Notes: a model not told the origin generated them from the letters alone. A stretch of 64,000 nucleotides of DNA from Pseudomonadota bacterium (GCA_021815825.1 JAKAZO010000003.1:1-64000), one strand, 5' to 3'. Shown: positions 32,174-43,784, numbered from the stretch's first letter. Translations and numbers: made by a program.

Positions 32174-33087
32174 GCCGCCGCCGCCGCCATGACCAGACGC
32201 TCCGCTTCCGCCAGCACCATTTCGACGGACAGATCCACCATGCGGCCGGTGCGCGCCTGCGCGATGGAGGTGCATCGGCCTGCCGGGGCGTACTGGTCCG
32301 CCGGCGTCGGGCCGAACAGGCCGAGGGTCGGCGCCCCTGCGGCGGCGGCGAGGTGCATCAGCCCGGAATCGTTGCCGACGAACAGCACCGATCGCTGCAG
32401 ACAGGCCGCCGCCTCGGCCAGGCTCAGCCGACCGACGAGGTCGATCGCGTCCGGCAGCCGTTCGAGCAGCGGCGCCGCCATCGCCCGCTCCACCTCGCCA
32501 GGGCCGCCAAGAATCGCGGCACGGGCACCGGCCAGCGGCCCGGCGGCGAGACGTTCGTAGAGCGCGGCGAAGCGCTCTGCCGGCCAGACCTTCTCCGCCC
32601 AGTTCGCGGTCGGCGCCAACGCGATCACCGGCCCGCCCGCGGGGCCAAGCAGCACCTGCGCGCGCGCGCGATCGGCGGGCGCAGTCCAGGCGACCGGCAA
32701 GGGCGGCGGGTCGAGATTCAGGATAGCCGCGAGCTGAGCCGTCTTGTGCCCCGTCCTCGGCCGCATCACCGCCCGCCGCCGCGTCCGCAGCAGCCATGCG
32801 AGCGCCGAGCCGCGAATGTCGACCACGAGGTCCCACCAGGTCGTCGCCGTCATCCGCCACAGATCGAGCCAGTGCAGGCCGCCGCGCCGCTTGTCCATGG
32901 CGATGACCCGCTCGCATCGTGGCATCCGGGCGAACACACCCTCGGCGACGAGGCCGCAGACGATGGTGAAACGCGCCTCCGGCTCGGTGCGCAGGAGATG
33001 GTCGAGGAGCCCGGTCGAGAGCACGGCGTCGCCGATCCGGCTCGAGGTGATGAACAGGATGCGACGCGGTCTCATGCCCGGCGCCAT
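32170..33087 (-). CDS. Glycosyltransferase, GT9 family (heptosyltransferase-like)
   Basis: An ADP-heptose:LPS heptosyltransferase-like enzyme of 305 residues. The N-terminus RRILFITSSRIGDAVLSTGL is the GT9 start. Later FVGNDSGLMHLAAAAGAPTLGLFGPT is the diagnostic nucleotide-sugar block. ANWAEKVWPAERFAALYERL matches the central helix region. The ATG at 33087 has CGGAG six bases upstream; 33075 is the alternative. It probably adds a core sugar to lipopolysaccharide. It is adjacent to and coupled with the GT4 gene. Confidence 0.9.
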   Translation of the reverse strand: MAPGMRPRRILFITSSRIGDAVLSTGLLDHLLRTEPEARFTIVCGLVAEGVFARMPRCERVIAMDKRRGGLHWLDLWRMTATTWWDLVVDIRGSALAWLLRTRRRAVMRPRTGHKTAQLAAILNLDPPPLPVAWTAPADRARAQVLLGPAGGPVIALAPTANWAEKVWPAERFAALYERLAAGPLAGARAAILGGPGEVERAMAAPLLERLPDAIDLVGRLSLAEAAACLQRSVLFVGNDSGLMHLAAAAGAPTLGLFGPTPADQYAPAGRCTSIAQARTGRMVDLSVEMVLAEAERLVMAAAAA

Positions 33088-33115
33088 AGCATGCTCCGCC
33101 GCCCGGCGCATCGGC

Positions 33116-34426
33116 TCAGGCGCCCTGGAGCAGGGTGATGAGAAGCGCCGCGGCACCGGCCGCCATCACCAGCGTGGTCAGCCAACCGAGCGCAGCAAGT
33201 CCCGGCGTGAGCGCAAGCGCGCCCATCACCGCCTTGCGCGAAGCGATACGCATCATCGCCACCAGCACCGGCACCGAGACCACCCCGTTGAGGAGGGCAC
33301 TGAGGAGCAGGGCGCGGATCGGGTTGACGCCGAGCGCAACCAGCGCGGCGCCGAGCGCCGTCGCGATCACGATCGCCGCATAGAAGCCGGGCGCCTCGGA
33401 CGGCGCGTGGGCCAGGCCGGCAGGCCAGCCGCGCGCCTCGGCCAGCGCGAAGGCGGCAGACCCGGCCAGCATCGGCACCGCCAACAGCCCCGTGCCGATG
33501 ATGCCAAGGGCGAAGGCGAGCCCGGCGAGATCGCCGGCCACCGGGCGCAGCGCCGCCGCGGCGTCGGCCGAGGACGCGATCGTGGTGATCCCCGCCGGGT
33601 GCAGCGTCGCGGCGCAGGTGAGCACAACGGCGTAGCCGACCACGGCGGCGACCGCCATGCCAGCCCAGCTGTCGAGCCGTATCCGGCGTCCCTCCGCCGC
33701 CCACCCCGCCAACGCGGGCAGCAGGCGCGCCCGGTCCGCCTCGAGCGAGGACTGCCAGACCAGCAGATAGGGGCTGATGGAGGTGCCGAGAACCGCGACC
33801 AGAATGCCGACCGCGGCCGAGGTCCCCGGCAGCGAGGGCAGGAGACTGGCGCGCAGCACCGTCACCCAGGGAATCGCGAGCCACGCGGGCACAATCAGAT
33901 AGAGAACGAGCGCCAGCGCGGTCCATTTGACGGCCCGCACATAGCGGCGATAGCGCAACCGCAGCAGCAGACCCGCGCAGAGCACCGCGAAGGCGGGGGC
34001 GTACAGGAGCTGCGGGCCACCGATCAGCAGGTGGACCGCGTCCGCCATGGCGGCGAGGTCGGCACCGAGATTGGCGATGTTCGCCACCGCCACGCCGAGC
34101 GCGATGGCGAGACCGAACGGGCGCGGCGTGTGGCGCGTGATCGCACCAACCAGGCCGATCCCGGCGGCGCGGCCGATCCGCGCACTGATCTCCTGGCTCG
34201 CGGCCATCAGTGGGTAACAGAGGGGCAGCATCCAGGCGGCCTGGTAGCCAAGTGCCGCTCCTGCCTGGGAATAGGTGGCGATCCCGGACGGATCGTCGTC
34301 CGCCGCTCCGCTCACCAGACCGGGCCCCAGCAGTCCGGTCAGCGGCCTCGGCGCATGGCCGGGCTCGGATAAAGCAGCTGAACGAGCCCCTCGCGCCCCG
34401 CGCAAAGAGCTCGTTCGCCAGGACAC
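33116..34426 (-). CDS. Nramp-family divalent metal transporter homologue, atypical
   Basis: An inner-membrane transporter of 436 residues with about eleven hydrophobic helices. TM1 has ADDDPSGIATYSQAGAALGY, matching the Nramp DPGN region. The TM6 segment reads GTSISPYLLVWQSS, where classical Mn/Fe transporters have a Met-Pro-His motif, so the usual metal-coordinating Met and His are missing. It resembles Nramp-related groups that carry other ions. The GTG start at 34426 lies 12 bases after coxM, suggesting cotranscription with the molybdenum hydroxylase genes. Confidence 0.82.
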   Translation of the reverse strand: MSWRTSSLRGARGARSAALSEPGHAPRPLTGLLGPGLVSGAADDDPSGIATYSQAGAALGYQAAWMLPLCYPLMAASQEISARIGRAAGIGLVGAITRHTPRPFGLAIALGVAVANIANLGADLAAMADAVHLLIGGPQLLYAPAFAVLCAGLLLRLRYRRYVRAVKWTALALVLYLIVPAWLAIPWVTVLRASLLPSLPGTSAAVGILVAVLGTSISPYLLVWQSSLEADRARLLPALAGWAAEGRRIRLDSWAGMAVAAVVGYAVVLTCAATLHPAGITTIASSADAAAALRPVAGDLAGLAFALGIIGTGLLAVPMLAGSAAFALAEARGWPAGLAHAPSEAPGFYAAIVIATALGAALVALGVNPIRALLLSALLNGVVSVPVLVAMMRIASRKAVMGALALTPGLAALGWLTTLVMAAGAAALLITLLQGA

Positions 34427-34437
34427 AGCCCGTCAGC

Positions 34438-35235
34438 TCAGCCGGCTGCGGCGATCGCCCGCTTCGCCATCACGGTGATGAGGTGCGCGCGATATTCGGC
34501 GCTGCCATGGATGTCGCCGTTGAGATCGGCAGCCGAGGTCTTGATCGCCGCCACCGCGTCGGGCGACCAGGATGCGGTCAGCGCCGCCTCCATCGCCGTC
34601 TGGCGGAACACGCCGTTTTGACCCGCGCCCGTCACCGCGACGCGGACCCCGGCCACCCCCTTGGCAACGAACACGCCAACCAGCGCAAAACGCGAGGCCG
34701 GCTGGTTGAATTTGGCATAGGCGGATTTCTCCACGGGCAGCGGGAACGAGACCGAGGTGATGATCTCCCCAGGCTCCAGCGCTGTGCTGAACATACCCTG
34801 GAAGAAATCGTCCGCCGCGATACGCCGCTTGTTGGTGATGATCGTGGCGCCGAGCGCGAGGACGGCCGAGGGATAGCAGGCGGCCGGATCGTTGTTGGCC
34901 AGCGAGCCGCCGATAGTGCCGCGATGGCGCACCTGGTTGTCGCCGATGCCGCCGGCAAGCGCGGCGAGGCCCGGGATGGCACGGCGCACATCGGCCGAAC
35001 CCGCCACCGCGGCGTGACGGGTCGTCGCGCCGATCACCAGCGCATTGCCGGACAGGCTGATGCCAGCCAAGCCGAGTCCGGCGAGATCGACCACCTTCGA
35101 GGGCTTGTTCAGCCGCTGCTTCAGCACCGGGATGAAGGTCTGTCCGCCGGCGAGCGCCTTGGCGTCGACGTCGGAGCCGAGCAGCGCGACCGCATCGGCA
35201 ACGCTCGTCGGACGGTGATAGGTGAAATCATACAT
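34438..35235 (-). CDS. coxM: Molybdenum hydroxylase FAD subunit (CoxM-like)
   Basis: The medium, FAD-binding subunit of a xanthine oxidase family hydroxylase, 265 residues. LAGGQTFIPVLKQRL is the first FAD motif (AGGQS-like). GDNQVRHRGTIGGSLANNDPAACY is the second (TIGGS). It would pass electrons from the 2Fe-2S subunit through FAD to an acceptor. It lies 12 bases after coxL, in the S-L-M order. GGAG precedes the ATG. Confidence 0.95.
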   Translation of the reverse strand: MYDFTYHRPTSVADAVALLGSDVDAKALAGGQTFIPVLKQRLNKPSKVVDLAGLGLAGISLSGNALVIGATTRHAAVAGSADVRRAIPGLAALAGGIGDNQVRHRGTIGGSLANNDPAACYPSAVLALGATIITNKRRIAADDFFQGMFSTALEPGEIITSVSFPLPVEKSAYAKFNQPASRFALVGVFVAKGVAGVRVAVTGAGQNGVFRQTAMEAALTASWSPDAVAAIKTSAADLNGDIHGSAEYRAHLITVMAKRAIAAAG

Positions 35236-35247
35236 CGTGCTGCTCCG

Positions 35248-37626
35248 TTATTCCGCGGCCATGCGAGGCGCGCCGGCCTGCAGGATCGACCAGATTTTCT
35301 GTGATGTCGCCGGCATGTCGAGATGGCGGACGCCGTATGCGTCGAGCGCGTTGACGATGGCGTTGATGACCGCCGGCGGGCTGCCGATGGCGCCGACCTC
35401 GCCCACCCCCTTCACCCCGAGCGGGTTATGGGTGCAGAGCGTGCTCTCCGTTCCGACATGGATGTTCGGGATGTTGTCCGCCCGCGGCATGGTGTAGTCC
35501 ATGAAGGAGCCGGAGACGATCTGCCCGCCTGCATCGTAGCCGGCCTGTTCGAGCAGCGCCTGGCCGATCCCCTGAGCCACTCCGCCATGTACCTGGCCCT
35601 CGACGATCATCGGGTTGATGACGCGGCCGATATCGTCCACGGCGGTGAAGTTCACGACGCGGACCACGCCAGTCTCGCGATCGATCTCGACCTCGGCGAC
35701 ATGGCAGCCGCCGGGGAAGGTGAAGTTCTTCGGGTCGTAGAACGCCGTCTCATCGAGGCCCGGCTCCAGCTCCTCGATCGGGTAGTTGTGCGGGACATAG
35801 GCGGTCAGCGCGATCTCGCCGAACGTCTTGGATTTATCGGTTCCGGCGACGGAGAATTTGCCGTCCTTGAACTCGATGTCGTCGACCGAGGCTTCCAGGA
35901 GATGGGCGGCGATGCGTTTGCCCTTGGCGACGATCTTGTCCATCGCCTTGACCAGCGCCGAACCACCGACCGCGATCGAGCGGCTGCCGTAGGTGCCCAT
36001 GCCGAACGGAATGCGCGCGGTATCGCCGTGCACCACGTCCACCTGCGACACCGGCACACCGAGCTGATCGGCGACGACCTGGGCGAACGTCGTCTCGTGG
36101 CCCTGACCATGGCTGTGCGTGCCGGTGAACACGGTGATGCTGCCGGTCGGGTTCACCCGCACATTGGCGACCTCGTAGAGGCCGGCACGGGCGCCGAGCG
36201 CGCCGGCGACCGCCGAGGGCGCGATGCCACAGGCTTCGAGATAGGTCGAAATGCCGATCCCGCGCAGCTTGCCCTGCGCCGCCGCCGCCTGTCGGCGCGC
36301 CGGGAAGCCGGCATAGTCGGCCGCTTTCAGCGCCGCAGCGAGCGTGGTCTCGTAATCGCCGCTGTCATATTGGAGGGCAACCGGGGTCTGGTACGGGAAG
36401 GCATTGGCCGGGATGAAATTCCTGCGCCGGAGTTCGATCCGATCGATGCCGGTGTCGTGGGCGATGGCATCGACCAGACGCTCGAGCAGGAACGTCGCCT
36501 CCGGCCGCCCAGCGCCGCGATAGGCGTCCACCGGCACGGTGTTGGTGAATACCGCCTTCACTTCGGCATAGATCACCGGAGTCTTGTAAACGCCGGCGAG
36601 CAGCGTGGCGTAGAGATACGTCGGCACAGCCGGGGCGAAGGTCGAGAGATAGGCCCCCATGTTGGCCAGCGTGCTGACCCTGAGCGCCAGGAAATGCCCC
36701 TCGGCGTCGAGGGCCATCTCGGCGGTGCTGACATGGTCGCGGCCATGCGCATCCGACATGAAGCTCTCGGAGCGTTCGGCGGTCCATTTCACCGGCCGCT
36801 TGAGCTTGCCGGCGGCCCAGGTGACGAGGGCCTCCTCGGCATAGTGATAGATTTTCGACCCGAACCCGCCGCCGACGTCGGGCGCCACGACGCGGAGCTG
36901 ATGCTCCGGGATATGCAGCACGAACGCGCCCATCAGCAGCCGAATCACGTGGGGATTCTGGCTCGTGGTGTAGAGCGTGTAGTTGCCGGCGACGTCGCAC
37001 TCCCCGATCGCGGCGCGCGGCTCCATCGCATTCGGCACCAGGCGGTTGTTGGTGAGGTCGAGCCTGACCACCCGCGCCGCGCCCGCGAAGGCGGCGTCCA
37101 CCGCCGCCTTGTCGCCGATCTGCCAGTCATAGCAGAGATTTCCCGGCGCTTCGTCGTGCACCACGGCAGCGCCGGGCTTGAGCGCGTCCAGCACCGAAGC
37201 CGTTCCGGGCAGGTCCTCGTAGTCGATCTCGATCAGCTCGGCGGCATCCTTCGCCTGCTGGCGGGTCTCCGCCAGCACGGCGACGACCGGGTCGCCGACA
37301 TGGCGGACTTTGCCCTGCGCCAGCACCGGATGCGGCGGCTCGGCCATCGGCGAGCCGTCCTTGTTGTGGATCTGCCACCCGCACGGCAGGCCGCCGATGC
37401 CGTCGGCGGCGAAATCGGCCCCGGTATAGACGGCGACGACCCCCGCGGCCGCCGCGGCGGCCGCGGTATCGATACGAAGGATGCGCGCATGGGGCCGATC
37501 AGAGCGCTTGAAATAGGCATAGACCTGTCCGGGGCGATTGATGTCGTCCACGTAATTGCCGCGCCCGGCAAGAAAGCGCCCGTCTTCCTTGCGCTTCACG
37601 GCGGCGCCGATGCCCTCGAAACCCAT
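35248..37626 (-). CDS. coxL: Molybdenum hydroxylase large subunit, form II CoxL-like
   Basis: The molybdopterin-cytosine-dinucleotide catalytic subunit, 792 residues. [19 protein letters not shown] begins the N-terminal domain and [14 protein letters not shown] is a cofactor loop. The active-site loop reads AYRGAGR at 368-374, the form II type, not the AYxCSFR of true form I CO dehydrogenase. The C-terminal [12 protein letters not shown] carries the conserved Glu. The substrate is therefore probably an aldehyde, N-heterocycle or other compound rather than CO. GGGAG precedes the start; coxS ends 110 bases upstream. Confidence 0.95.
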   Translation of the reverse strand: MGFEGIGAAVKRKEDGRFLAGRGNYVDDINRPGQVYAYFKRSDRPHARILRIDTAAAAAAAGVVAVYTGADFAADGIGGLPCGWQIHNKDGSPMAEPPHPVLAQGKVRHVGDPVVAVLAETRQQAKDAAELIEIDYEDLPGTASVLDALKPGAAVVHDEAPGNLCYDWQIGDKAAVDAAFAGAARVVRLDLTNNRLVPNAMEPRAAIGECDVAGNYTLYTTSQNPHVIRLLMGAFVLHIPEHQLRVVAPDVGGGFGSKIYHYAEEALVTWAAGKLKRPVKWTAERSESFMSDAHGRDHVSTAEMALDAEGHFLALRVSTLANMGAYLSTFAPAVPTYLYATLLAGVYKTPVIYAEVKAVFTNTVPVDAYRGAGRPEATFLLERLVDAIAHDTGIDRIELRRRNFIPANAFPYQTPVALQYDSGDYETTLAAALKAADYAGFPARRQAAAAQGKLRGIGISTYLEACGIAPSAVAGALGARAGLYEVANVRVNPTGSITVFTGTHSHGQGHETTFAQVVADQLGVPVSQVDVVHGDTARIPFGMGTYGSRSIAVGGSALVKAMDKIVAKGKRIAAHLLEASVDDIEFKDGKFSVAGTDKSKTFGEIALTAYVPHNYPIEELEPGLDETAFYDPKNFTFPGGCHVAEVEIDRETGVVRVVNFTAVDDIGRVINPMIVEGQVHGGVAQGIGQALLEQAGYDAGGQIVSGSFMDYTMPRADNIPNIHVGTESTLCTHNPLGVKGVGEVGAIGSPPAVINAIVNALDAYGVRHLDMPATSQKIWSILQAGAPRMAAE

Positions 37627-37736
37627 CGTCGATCTCCCTGATCGGCCGACGTCTGGCGCCGGCCTCGTTCTGTGCGCCTATCTTGCTGTGCGCTAACTCT
37701 TTCGGTGCGCTCGTCAGCCCGGGCGAAGCGGCGGAC

Positions 37737-38234
<498 letters not shown>

Positions 38235-38348
38235 CGTCTCTCCCTTTCCAGAAGCCTCGCACGCCCGGCGCACGCGGCCATCGTCCGCCCGAGCACGGAT
38301 TTCGGGCCCACTGTGGCGAGGGATGCCCGTCGCGGTCAAGCCGGCCGG

Positions 38349-39347
38349 TCAGCCCCGGGGCGGAGCGATATCAAAATGGCACGCCGAGCCATGCCCCTCG
38401 CCGACCAGCCGCAGCGCCGGCGCCTCCACGCGGCAGCGCTCGACGGCAAACGGGCAGCGCGTGTGGAACCGGCACCCCGATGGCGGCGCGAGCGGGCTCG
38501 GCACATCGCCGCCAAGGACGATGCGCCGGCGGGTCGCCGTCGGATCCGGCACCGGCACCGAGGACAGCAGCGCCCGCGTATAGGGATGGTGCGGTGCGGC
38601 GAAAAGGGCCGCGCGCGGCGCAGTTTCGACGATGCGCCCAAGATACATCACCGCCACGCGATGCGTCAGATGCTCGACCACGGCGAGGTCGTGGCTGATG
38701 AACAGCAAGGCGAGGCCGAGCCGGTCCTGCAGATCGGCGAGCAGGTTGATGATTTGCGCCTTCACCGAGACATCGAGCGCCGAAACCGCCTCGTCGCAGA
38801 CGATCAGCTCGGGCTCGGTGGCGAGCGCGCGCGCGATGCCGATACGCTGGCGCTGGCCGCCGGAGAATTCGTGCGGCCGGCGCCCCAGCGCCTCACGCGC
38901 CAGGCCAACCGCATCAGCCAGCTGCCCGAGGCGCTCGGCCCGCGCCGCCCTGCCGTGGACGAGGCCGAAATTGCGCAGCGGCTCGGCCAGGATCTCGCCG
39001 ACCGTCAGGCGGGGATTAAGGCTCGAGAACGGGTCCTGGAACACCACCTGGATGCGCCGGCGCAACGGGCGCAGCCGATGCTCGGGCAGATCGTCGATTC
39101 GCTGCCCATCGAGCCGGATCTCGCCCGCGGTCGGCGTGATGAGGCGCAGGATCGCCCGCCCGACGGTCGATTTGCCGCAGCCACTCTCGCCGACGAGGGA
39201 GAGCGTTTCGCCGCGGGAGACAGTAAAGCTGACGCCATCGACCGCAGCCAGCGCCGCGTGACCGAAGCCGAACCGTCCGGCCCGCACCAGGAATTCCTTG
39301 CGCAGATCCTGAACGTCGAGCAGCGGCGCGGTCATCGGGGCCGTCAT
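38349..39347 (-). CDS. Peptide/nickel-type ABC transporter ATP-binding protein (DppF-like)
   Basis: The second ATPase of an oligopeptide-type importer, 332 residues. Walker [10 protein letters not shown] at about 52-60, Q-loop [15 protein letters not shown], signature [16 protein letters not shown], Walker [14 protein letters not shown] and [13 protein letters not shown]. The C-terminal Cys-containing [15 protein letters not shown] is characteristic of the OppD/F family. The ATG overlaps the preceding ATPase stop. Confidence 0.95.
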   Translation of the reverse strand: MTAPMTAPLLDVQDLRKEFLVRAGRFGFGHAALAAVDGVSFTVSRGETLSLVGESGCGKSTVGRAILRLITPTAGEIRLDGQRIDDLPEHRLRPLRRRIQVVFQDPFSSLNPRLTVGEILAEPLRNFGLVHGRAARAERLGQLADAVGLAREALGRRPHEFSGGQRQRIGIARALATEPELIVCDEAVSALDVSVKAQIINLLADLQDRLGLALLFISHDLAVVEHLTHRVAVMYLGRIVETAPRAALFAAPHHPYTRALLSSVPVPDPTATRRRIVLGGDVPSPLAPPSGCRFHTRCPFAVERCRVEAPALRLVGEGHGSACHFDIAPPRG

Positions 39348-40339
39348 GCCGGGGCCGCCGCGTGGTGGCAGGCGACGGCATGGCCCGCCTGGAGTTCACG
39401 TACCCCCGGTGCAACGCGGCGGCAAAGCTCGGTCGCGATCGGGCAGCGCGGGGCGAAGGCGCAGCCAGGCTGCGGCGCGATCAGGCTCGGCACCTGGCCG
39501 GGAATCTCCGCCAGCCGCTCCCGCCGCCCCGAAAGCGTCGCGCCGAGCCGCGGCAGCGCGCCGAGCAGGCCGCGCGTGTAGGGGTGCAGCGGCGCGGCGA
39601 AGAGCGCCGCCACCGGCGCCTCCTCCACCTTGCGGCCGGCATACATCACCACCACCCGCTGGGCCATTTCGGCAACCACTCCGAGATCGTGGGTGATGAG
39701 CAGGATCGCCGAGCCCAGCCGGGTCTTCAGCCCGCGCATCAGATCCAGGATCTGCGCCTGGATCGTCACGTCGAGCGCCGTCGTCGGCTCGTCGGCGATC
39801 AGCAGCTTGGGATTGCAGGCGAGCGCGAGCGCGATCATCACCCGCTGGCGCATGCCGCCCGAAAGCTGGTGAGGGTAGTCATGCACGCGCCGCTCCGGCG
39901 CCGGAATGCCGACGAGGGTCAGCATCTCCGCCGCCCGCGCCAGCGCCGCACGGGAGCCAAGTCCCTGATGCAGCCGCACCGTCTCGCCGATCTGCCGGCC
40001 GACGGTGAGCACCGGGTTGAGCGAGGTCATCGGCTCCTGAAAAATCATCCCGATCTCGCCGCCGCGCAGCCGGCGCATCTCGCCCTCGGGCAGCGCCAGC
40101 AGATCCCGCCCGCCGAAGCGGATGGCGCCACCGATCCGTCCCGGCGGGTCCGGAATCAGCCGCAGCAGGGAGAGCGCGGTGACCGATTTGCCGCAGCCGC
40201 TCTCCCCGACCAACGCCACCGTCTCGCCGGCCTCGACGGCGAAGGAAAGGCCCTGCACCGCGCGCACCACGCCGGCCGGCGTGCCGAAATGCACCTGCAG
40301 ACGCTCGACCTCGAGCAGCCGGGATCCGTGCGCTGGCAT
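39344..40339 (-). CDS. Peptide/nickel-type ABC transporter ATP-binding protein (DppD-like)
   Basis: The first ATPase of the importer, 331 residues. Walker [21 protein letters not shown]-loop [14 protein letters not shown], signature [16 protein letters not shown], Walker [22 protein letters not shown] and [17 protein letters not shown]. The Opp-type C-terminal motif is [15 protein letters not shown]. It starts 7 bases after the DppC-like gene and is coupled by ATGA to the next ATPase. Confidence 0.95.
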   Translation of the reverse strand: MPAHGSRLLEVERLQVHFGTPAGVVRAVQGLSFAVEAGETVALVGESGCGKSVTALSLLRLIPDPPGRIGGAIRFGGRDLLALPEGEMRRLRGGEIGMIFQEPMTSLNPVLTVGRQIGETVRLHQGLGSRAALARAAEMLTLVGIPAPERRVHDYPHQLSGGMRQRVMIALALACNPKLLIADEPTTALDVTIQAQILDLMRGLKTRLGSAILLITHDLGVVAEMAQRVVVMYAGRKVEEAPVAALFAAPLHPYTRGLLGALPRLGATLSGRRERLAEIPGQVPSLIAPQPGCAFAPRCPIATELCRRVAPGVRELQAGHAVACHHAAAPA

Positions 40340-40346
40340 CAGACGA

Positions 40347-41258
40347 CTACAGCTTCCGCGCCAGGCGCGGATCGAGCGCGTCGCGCAGCCCGTCGCCGAG
40401 CAGGTTCACCGCCAGCACCGTGACCGAGAGAAAGGCGGCGGGAAAGAACACGAGGTAGGGCTTCACCTGCCAGAGCGCCCGACCCTCCGCCATGATATTG
40501 CCCCAGGACGGAATGATCGGCGGCGTTCCGGCGCCGATGAAGGAGAGGATCGCCTCGGTGATCATCGCCGAGGCACAGATATAGGTCGCCTGCACGCTGA
40601 GCGGGGCCAACGTGTTGGGCAGAATGTGGCGCAGGATGATCATCGGCGAGCGCGTCCCCGCGGCGACCGCCGCCTCGACATAGGGCAACTCACGCAGCCC
40701 CAGCACCACCCCGCGCACCAGACGGGCAACGCGCGGCACCTCGGCGATGGTGATGGCGATGACGACGTTGCGCACCGAGCCGCGGGTCAGCGCCATCAGC
40801 GCGATCGCCAGCAGGATGGAGGGAATCGACATCAGCCCATCCATCACCCGCATCAGCAACGCGTCCAGCCAGCGCAGGAACCCACCGGCCAGGCCGATGG
40901 CGGTGCCGAGGAGCGAGGCCAGTACAGCGACCGCGAATCCAACGACCAGCGAGACCCGCGCGCCGTAGATCACCCGCGAATACACGTCCCGCCCGAGCAT
41001 GTCGGTGCCGAACCAGTACATCGCCGAGGGTGGACGCAAGCGCCGCGCCGGGGCGAGCGCTGTGGGATCGACGGTGCCGAGCACCGGTGCGAGCACCGCA
41101 ATCGCGATCATGACCGCGACCAGCGCGCCGCCGGCGGCGATCCCGGGATGGCGATGGATGAAACCGCGAACCGCGCCGCGTCGGCGTGGCGGAGACAGCA
41201 GCTCGGCCAGCGCCTCCGCCGGCACCTCGCCCGCATCGCCCAGCAGCCGCGCGCTCAA
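40347..41258 (-). CDS. Peptide-type ABC transporter permease (DppC-like)
   Basis: Inner-membrane permease, 303 residues, with an N-terminal cytoplasmic tail, a first helix near 41-61 and the BPD_transp_1 core. The OppC N-domain block [21 protein letters not shown] is clear. The EAA-like loop is [21 protein letters not shown]. The start appears to be TTG at 41258, which overlaps the DppB-like TGA (TTGA). No better in-frame start lies nearby. Confidence 0.93.
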   Translation of the reverse strand: MSARLLGDAGEVPAEALAELLSPPRRRGAVRGFIHRHPGIAAGGALVAVMIAIAVLAPVLGTVDPTALAPARRLRPPSAMYWFGTDMLGRDVYSRVIYGARVSLVVGFAVAVLASLLGTAIGLAGGFLRWLDALLMRVMDGLMSIPSILLAIALMALTRGSVRNVVIAITIAEVPRVARLVRGVVLGLRELPYVEAAVAAGTRSPMIILRHILPNTLAPLSVQATYICASAMITEAILSFIGAGTPPIIPSWGNIMAEGRALWQVKPYLVFFPAAFLSVTVLAVNLLGDGLRDALDPRLARKL

Positions 41259-42196
41259 TAGCGGATCCTCGGATCAAACACGGTGTATAACAGATCGACC
41301 AGCAGGTTGATCACCACGTAGGCGAAACTGAACAGCAGCACGACGCCCTGGATCACCGGATAGTCGCGCCGCAGGATCGCATCCACCGTCAGCCGGCCTA
41401 ATCCGGGGATGGCGAAGACGCTCTCGGTCACCACCGCGCCGCCGATCAGCAGCGCCACGCCAAGCCCGACGACGGTGACGATCGGCACCGCCGCATTCTT
41501 CAGCGCATGGACAAACAGCACCGCACCCCGCCCGAGCCCTTTGGCGCGCGCGGTACGGATATAATCCTGCGACAGCACTTCCAGCATACTCGCCCGCGTG
41601 ATGCGCGCGATGAGCGCGATGTAGATGCCCCCCAACGTCGCCGCCGGCAGGATCAGCGCGCGTAGAAACGGCCAGAACCCGCCCGCGAGCGGCACGTAGC
41701 CCTGGACCGGGAACCAGTCGAGACGCAGGGCGAAGACGTAGGCGAGCACATAGCCGATGACAAAGACCGGGGTGGAGAAGCCGAGCACCGCGAACAGCAT
41801 CACCCCCCGATCCACCAGGCTGCCCTGCCGCGCGGCAGCAAGCACGCCGAGCGGCACCGCGATCAGGAGCGAGACGACGAGCGTGAGCAGCATCAGCGAC
41901 AGCGTCGGCTCGATGCGCTGGGCGATCATGTGCCCCACGGGCAGATTGGTGAAGATCGAGGTGCCGAGATCGCCGTGTGCGATGCGCCAGGCCCATTCGC
42001 CGAAGCGGACGAGGAACGGCCGATCGAGCCCCAGCGAGGCGCGGATCAGCGCGATCTGCTCGGGGCTCGCCTGATCACCGGCGATGATCGCCGCCGGGTC
42101 ACCTGGCGCGAGATAGAGCAGCGAGAACACGAACAGGGCCACCACCCCCATCACCGGGATAGTCGCAAGCACGCGGCGGACAATGTAGCCGAGCAC
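41255..42196 (-). CDS. Peptide-type ABC transporter permease (DppB-like)
   Basis: Inner-membrane permease, 313 residues, starting GTG. MLGYIVRRVLATIPVMGVVALFVF-type N-terminus, LAPGDPAA, an EAA-like loop DYIRTARAKGLG and the C-terminal [16 protein letters not shown] are DppB/OppB signatures. It follows the binding-protein gene by only four bases. Confidence 0.94.
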   Translation of the reverse strand: MLGYIVRRVLATIPVMGVVALFVFSLLYLAPGDPAAIIAGDQASPEQIALIRASLGLDRPFLVRFGEWAWRIAHGDLGTSIFTNLPVGHMIAQRIEPTLSLMLLTLVVSLLIAVPLGVLAAARQGSLVDRGVMLFAVLGFSTPVFVIGYVLAYVFALRLDWFPVQGYVPLAGGFWPFLRALILPAATLGGIYIALIARITRASMLEVLSQDYIRTARAKGLGRGAVLFVHALKNAAVPIVTVVGLGVALLIGGAVVTESVFAIPGLGRLTVDAILRRDYPVIQGVVLLFSFAYVVINLLVDLLYTVFDPRIRY

Positions 42197-42200
42197 CCGT

Positions 42201-43784
42201 TCAGCCCCGACCCACGCCCCAGAACACCGGGAAGGGCGCCTTCACGATGCCGGTGAGATCCGCACGCCACGCCTGATAGCCGAGGAAGAACCCGGTCGGA
42301 ACATAGGGCAGGAAATCGAGCGCCGCGCGGTTGAGCGCCGCGGCCACGTCGTGTTCGACGCGGGCATCCGGCGCATCGTACCAGCGCGTGATCAGGCCTT
42401 GGATTTCCTCCGAACTCGGCCAGCCGAACCACGCCTTTGGCCCGTTCGTGCGCAGCGCGATGTTGGTCGCGGGCAGCGCGCAGTCGAGCCCGGCGAGCCA
42501 GGTGTGGAAGATGTTCCACCCACCCTTGGCTGGCGGATCCTGCTTGGCGCGACGCGCCCCCACCGTTCCCCAGTCGGTGGCGACATAATCCACGTTCATC
42601 CCCAGCCGGGTCAGGATATCCGCGGTGACATCGCTCTGCCCCTTGGTGATGGCGAGATCGGTAGCGACCAGCATCACGACTTTCTCGCCATTGTAGCCGG
42701 AGGCGGCGAGCCGGGCCTTGGCCGCGGTGTAGTCCCGCGGCCCTTTGAGGATCTCGCCGCCGGCCTCGGTGTAGAGTGGCGTCCCCGGCGTGAACACGCT
42801 CGGCATCGGCCGCCACAGCGCATCATCGCTGCCAACGACCGCGTGCATCTCGTCGGCTTGGTTCATCACCATCGCCACCGCCTGGCGCGCGCGCACATCG
42901 TTGAATGGCGGGTAGAGATGATTGAAGCGGAGCAGACCGACATTGCCCAGCGGATCGGCAATATCCACACGCACGCCGGGGCTCTGACGCAGCAGTGGGA
43001 CGAGGTCCGGGATCGGCGTCTCCCACCAGTCGATCTCGCCATTCTGCAGCGCCGCCGCGGCGGTGCCGGGATCGGGGATGATCTGCCATTCGACCCGGTC
43101 GACGAGCATCCTCTTCCCACCGGCGAGCCAGTCGGACGGCTCCGAACGCGGCACATAGCCATCGAAACGGGCAAAGACGACGCGCGAACCGGGCACCCAT
43201 TCGTCGCGGCGGAAGACCATCGGCCCGGACCCGATATAATCGCCGATCTGCTTGAACGGATCGGTCGCGGCCACCCGCTCGGGCATGATCGCGGCGAGAT
43301 TGGGCATCGGCTTGGCCAGCGCCAACAGCAGCTTGGGAAATGGCGCGCGCAGACGGAAGCGAAAGCGGACGTCATCGACCGCTTCCAGCGCATCGAGGCG
43401 CGCCTTCAGCACCTGCCCCATCGCATCGCGCGCCATCCAGCGATTGAGGCTGGCGACGACGTCGCGCGCGCGCACCGGCTCGCCGTCGTGGAAGCGCAGC
43501 CCCGCGCGCAGGCGGAAATCCCAGCTCAGCCCATCATCGGAGCGCTCATGGCCCTCGCACATCTGCGGCCGCGGCACCAGCCCGCTGTCGAGCCCGTAGA
43601 GCGTATCCCAGACCAGCAGAGAGGCGTTGCGAACGACGTATTGCGTGCCCCACACCGGGTCGAGATTGGCAAAATTGGCTTGCGGCACGAAGCGCAGGAC
43701 CCGGGCCCCGGCAGCGCCCGCCAGACGCGGCGCGGCCAGAATTCCGGCGCCCGCGGCTGCCTTCAGTAGATCACGCCGCTGCAT
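42201..43784 (-). CDS. Peptide-type ABC transporter substrate-binding protein 1
   Basis: Family 5 solute-binding protein, 527 residues. The N-terminus MQRRDLLKAAAGAGILAAP is Tat-like with twin arginines. ANLDPVWGTQYVVRNASLLVWDTL and LSWDFRLRAGLRFHDGEPV are family blocks. It is a close tandem paralogue of the next gene: LDPVW, ERVAATDPFKQ, WGTV and PPAKGGWN-type stretches recur at the same places. It directly precedes dppB, so it is probably the main binding protein of this transporter. GGAGAG precedes the ATG. Ligand unknown. Confidence 0.94.
   Translation of the reverse strand: MQRRDLLKAAAGAGILAAPRLAGAAGARVLRFVPQANFANLDPVWGTQYVVRNASLLVWDTLYGLDSGLVPRPQMCEGHERSDDGLSWDFRLRAGLRFHDGEPVRARDVVASLNRWMARDAMGQVLKARLDALEAVDDVRFRFRLRAPFPKLLLALAKPMPNLAAIMPERVAATDPFKQIGDYIGSGPMVFRRDEWVPGSRVVFARFDGYVPRSEPSDWLAGGKRMLVDRVEWQIIPDPGTAAAALQNGEIDWWETPIPDLVPLLRQSPGVRVDIADPLGNVGLLRFNHLYPPFNDVRARQAVAMVMNQADEMHAVVGSDDALWRPMPSVFTPGTPLYTEAGGEILKGPRDYTAAKARLAASGYNGEKVVMLVATDLAITKGQSDVTADILTRLGMNVDYVATDWGTVGARRAKQDPPAKGGWNIFHTWLAGLDCALPATNIALRTNGPKAWFGWPSSEEIQGLITRWYDAPDARVEHDVAAALNRAALDFLPYVPTGFFLGYQAWRADLTGIVKAPFPVFWGVGRG

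Noticed and set aside
35323-37641. 772-codon plus-strand open frame
   Set aside because: Antisense of coxL; composition typical of a shadow frame.
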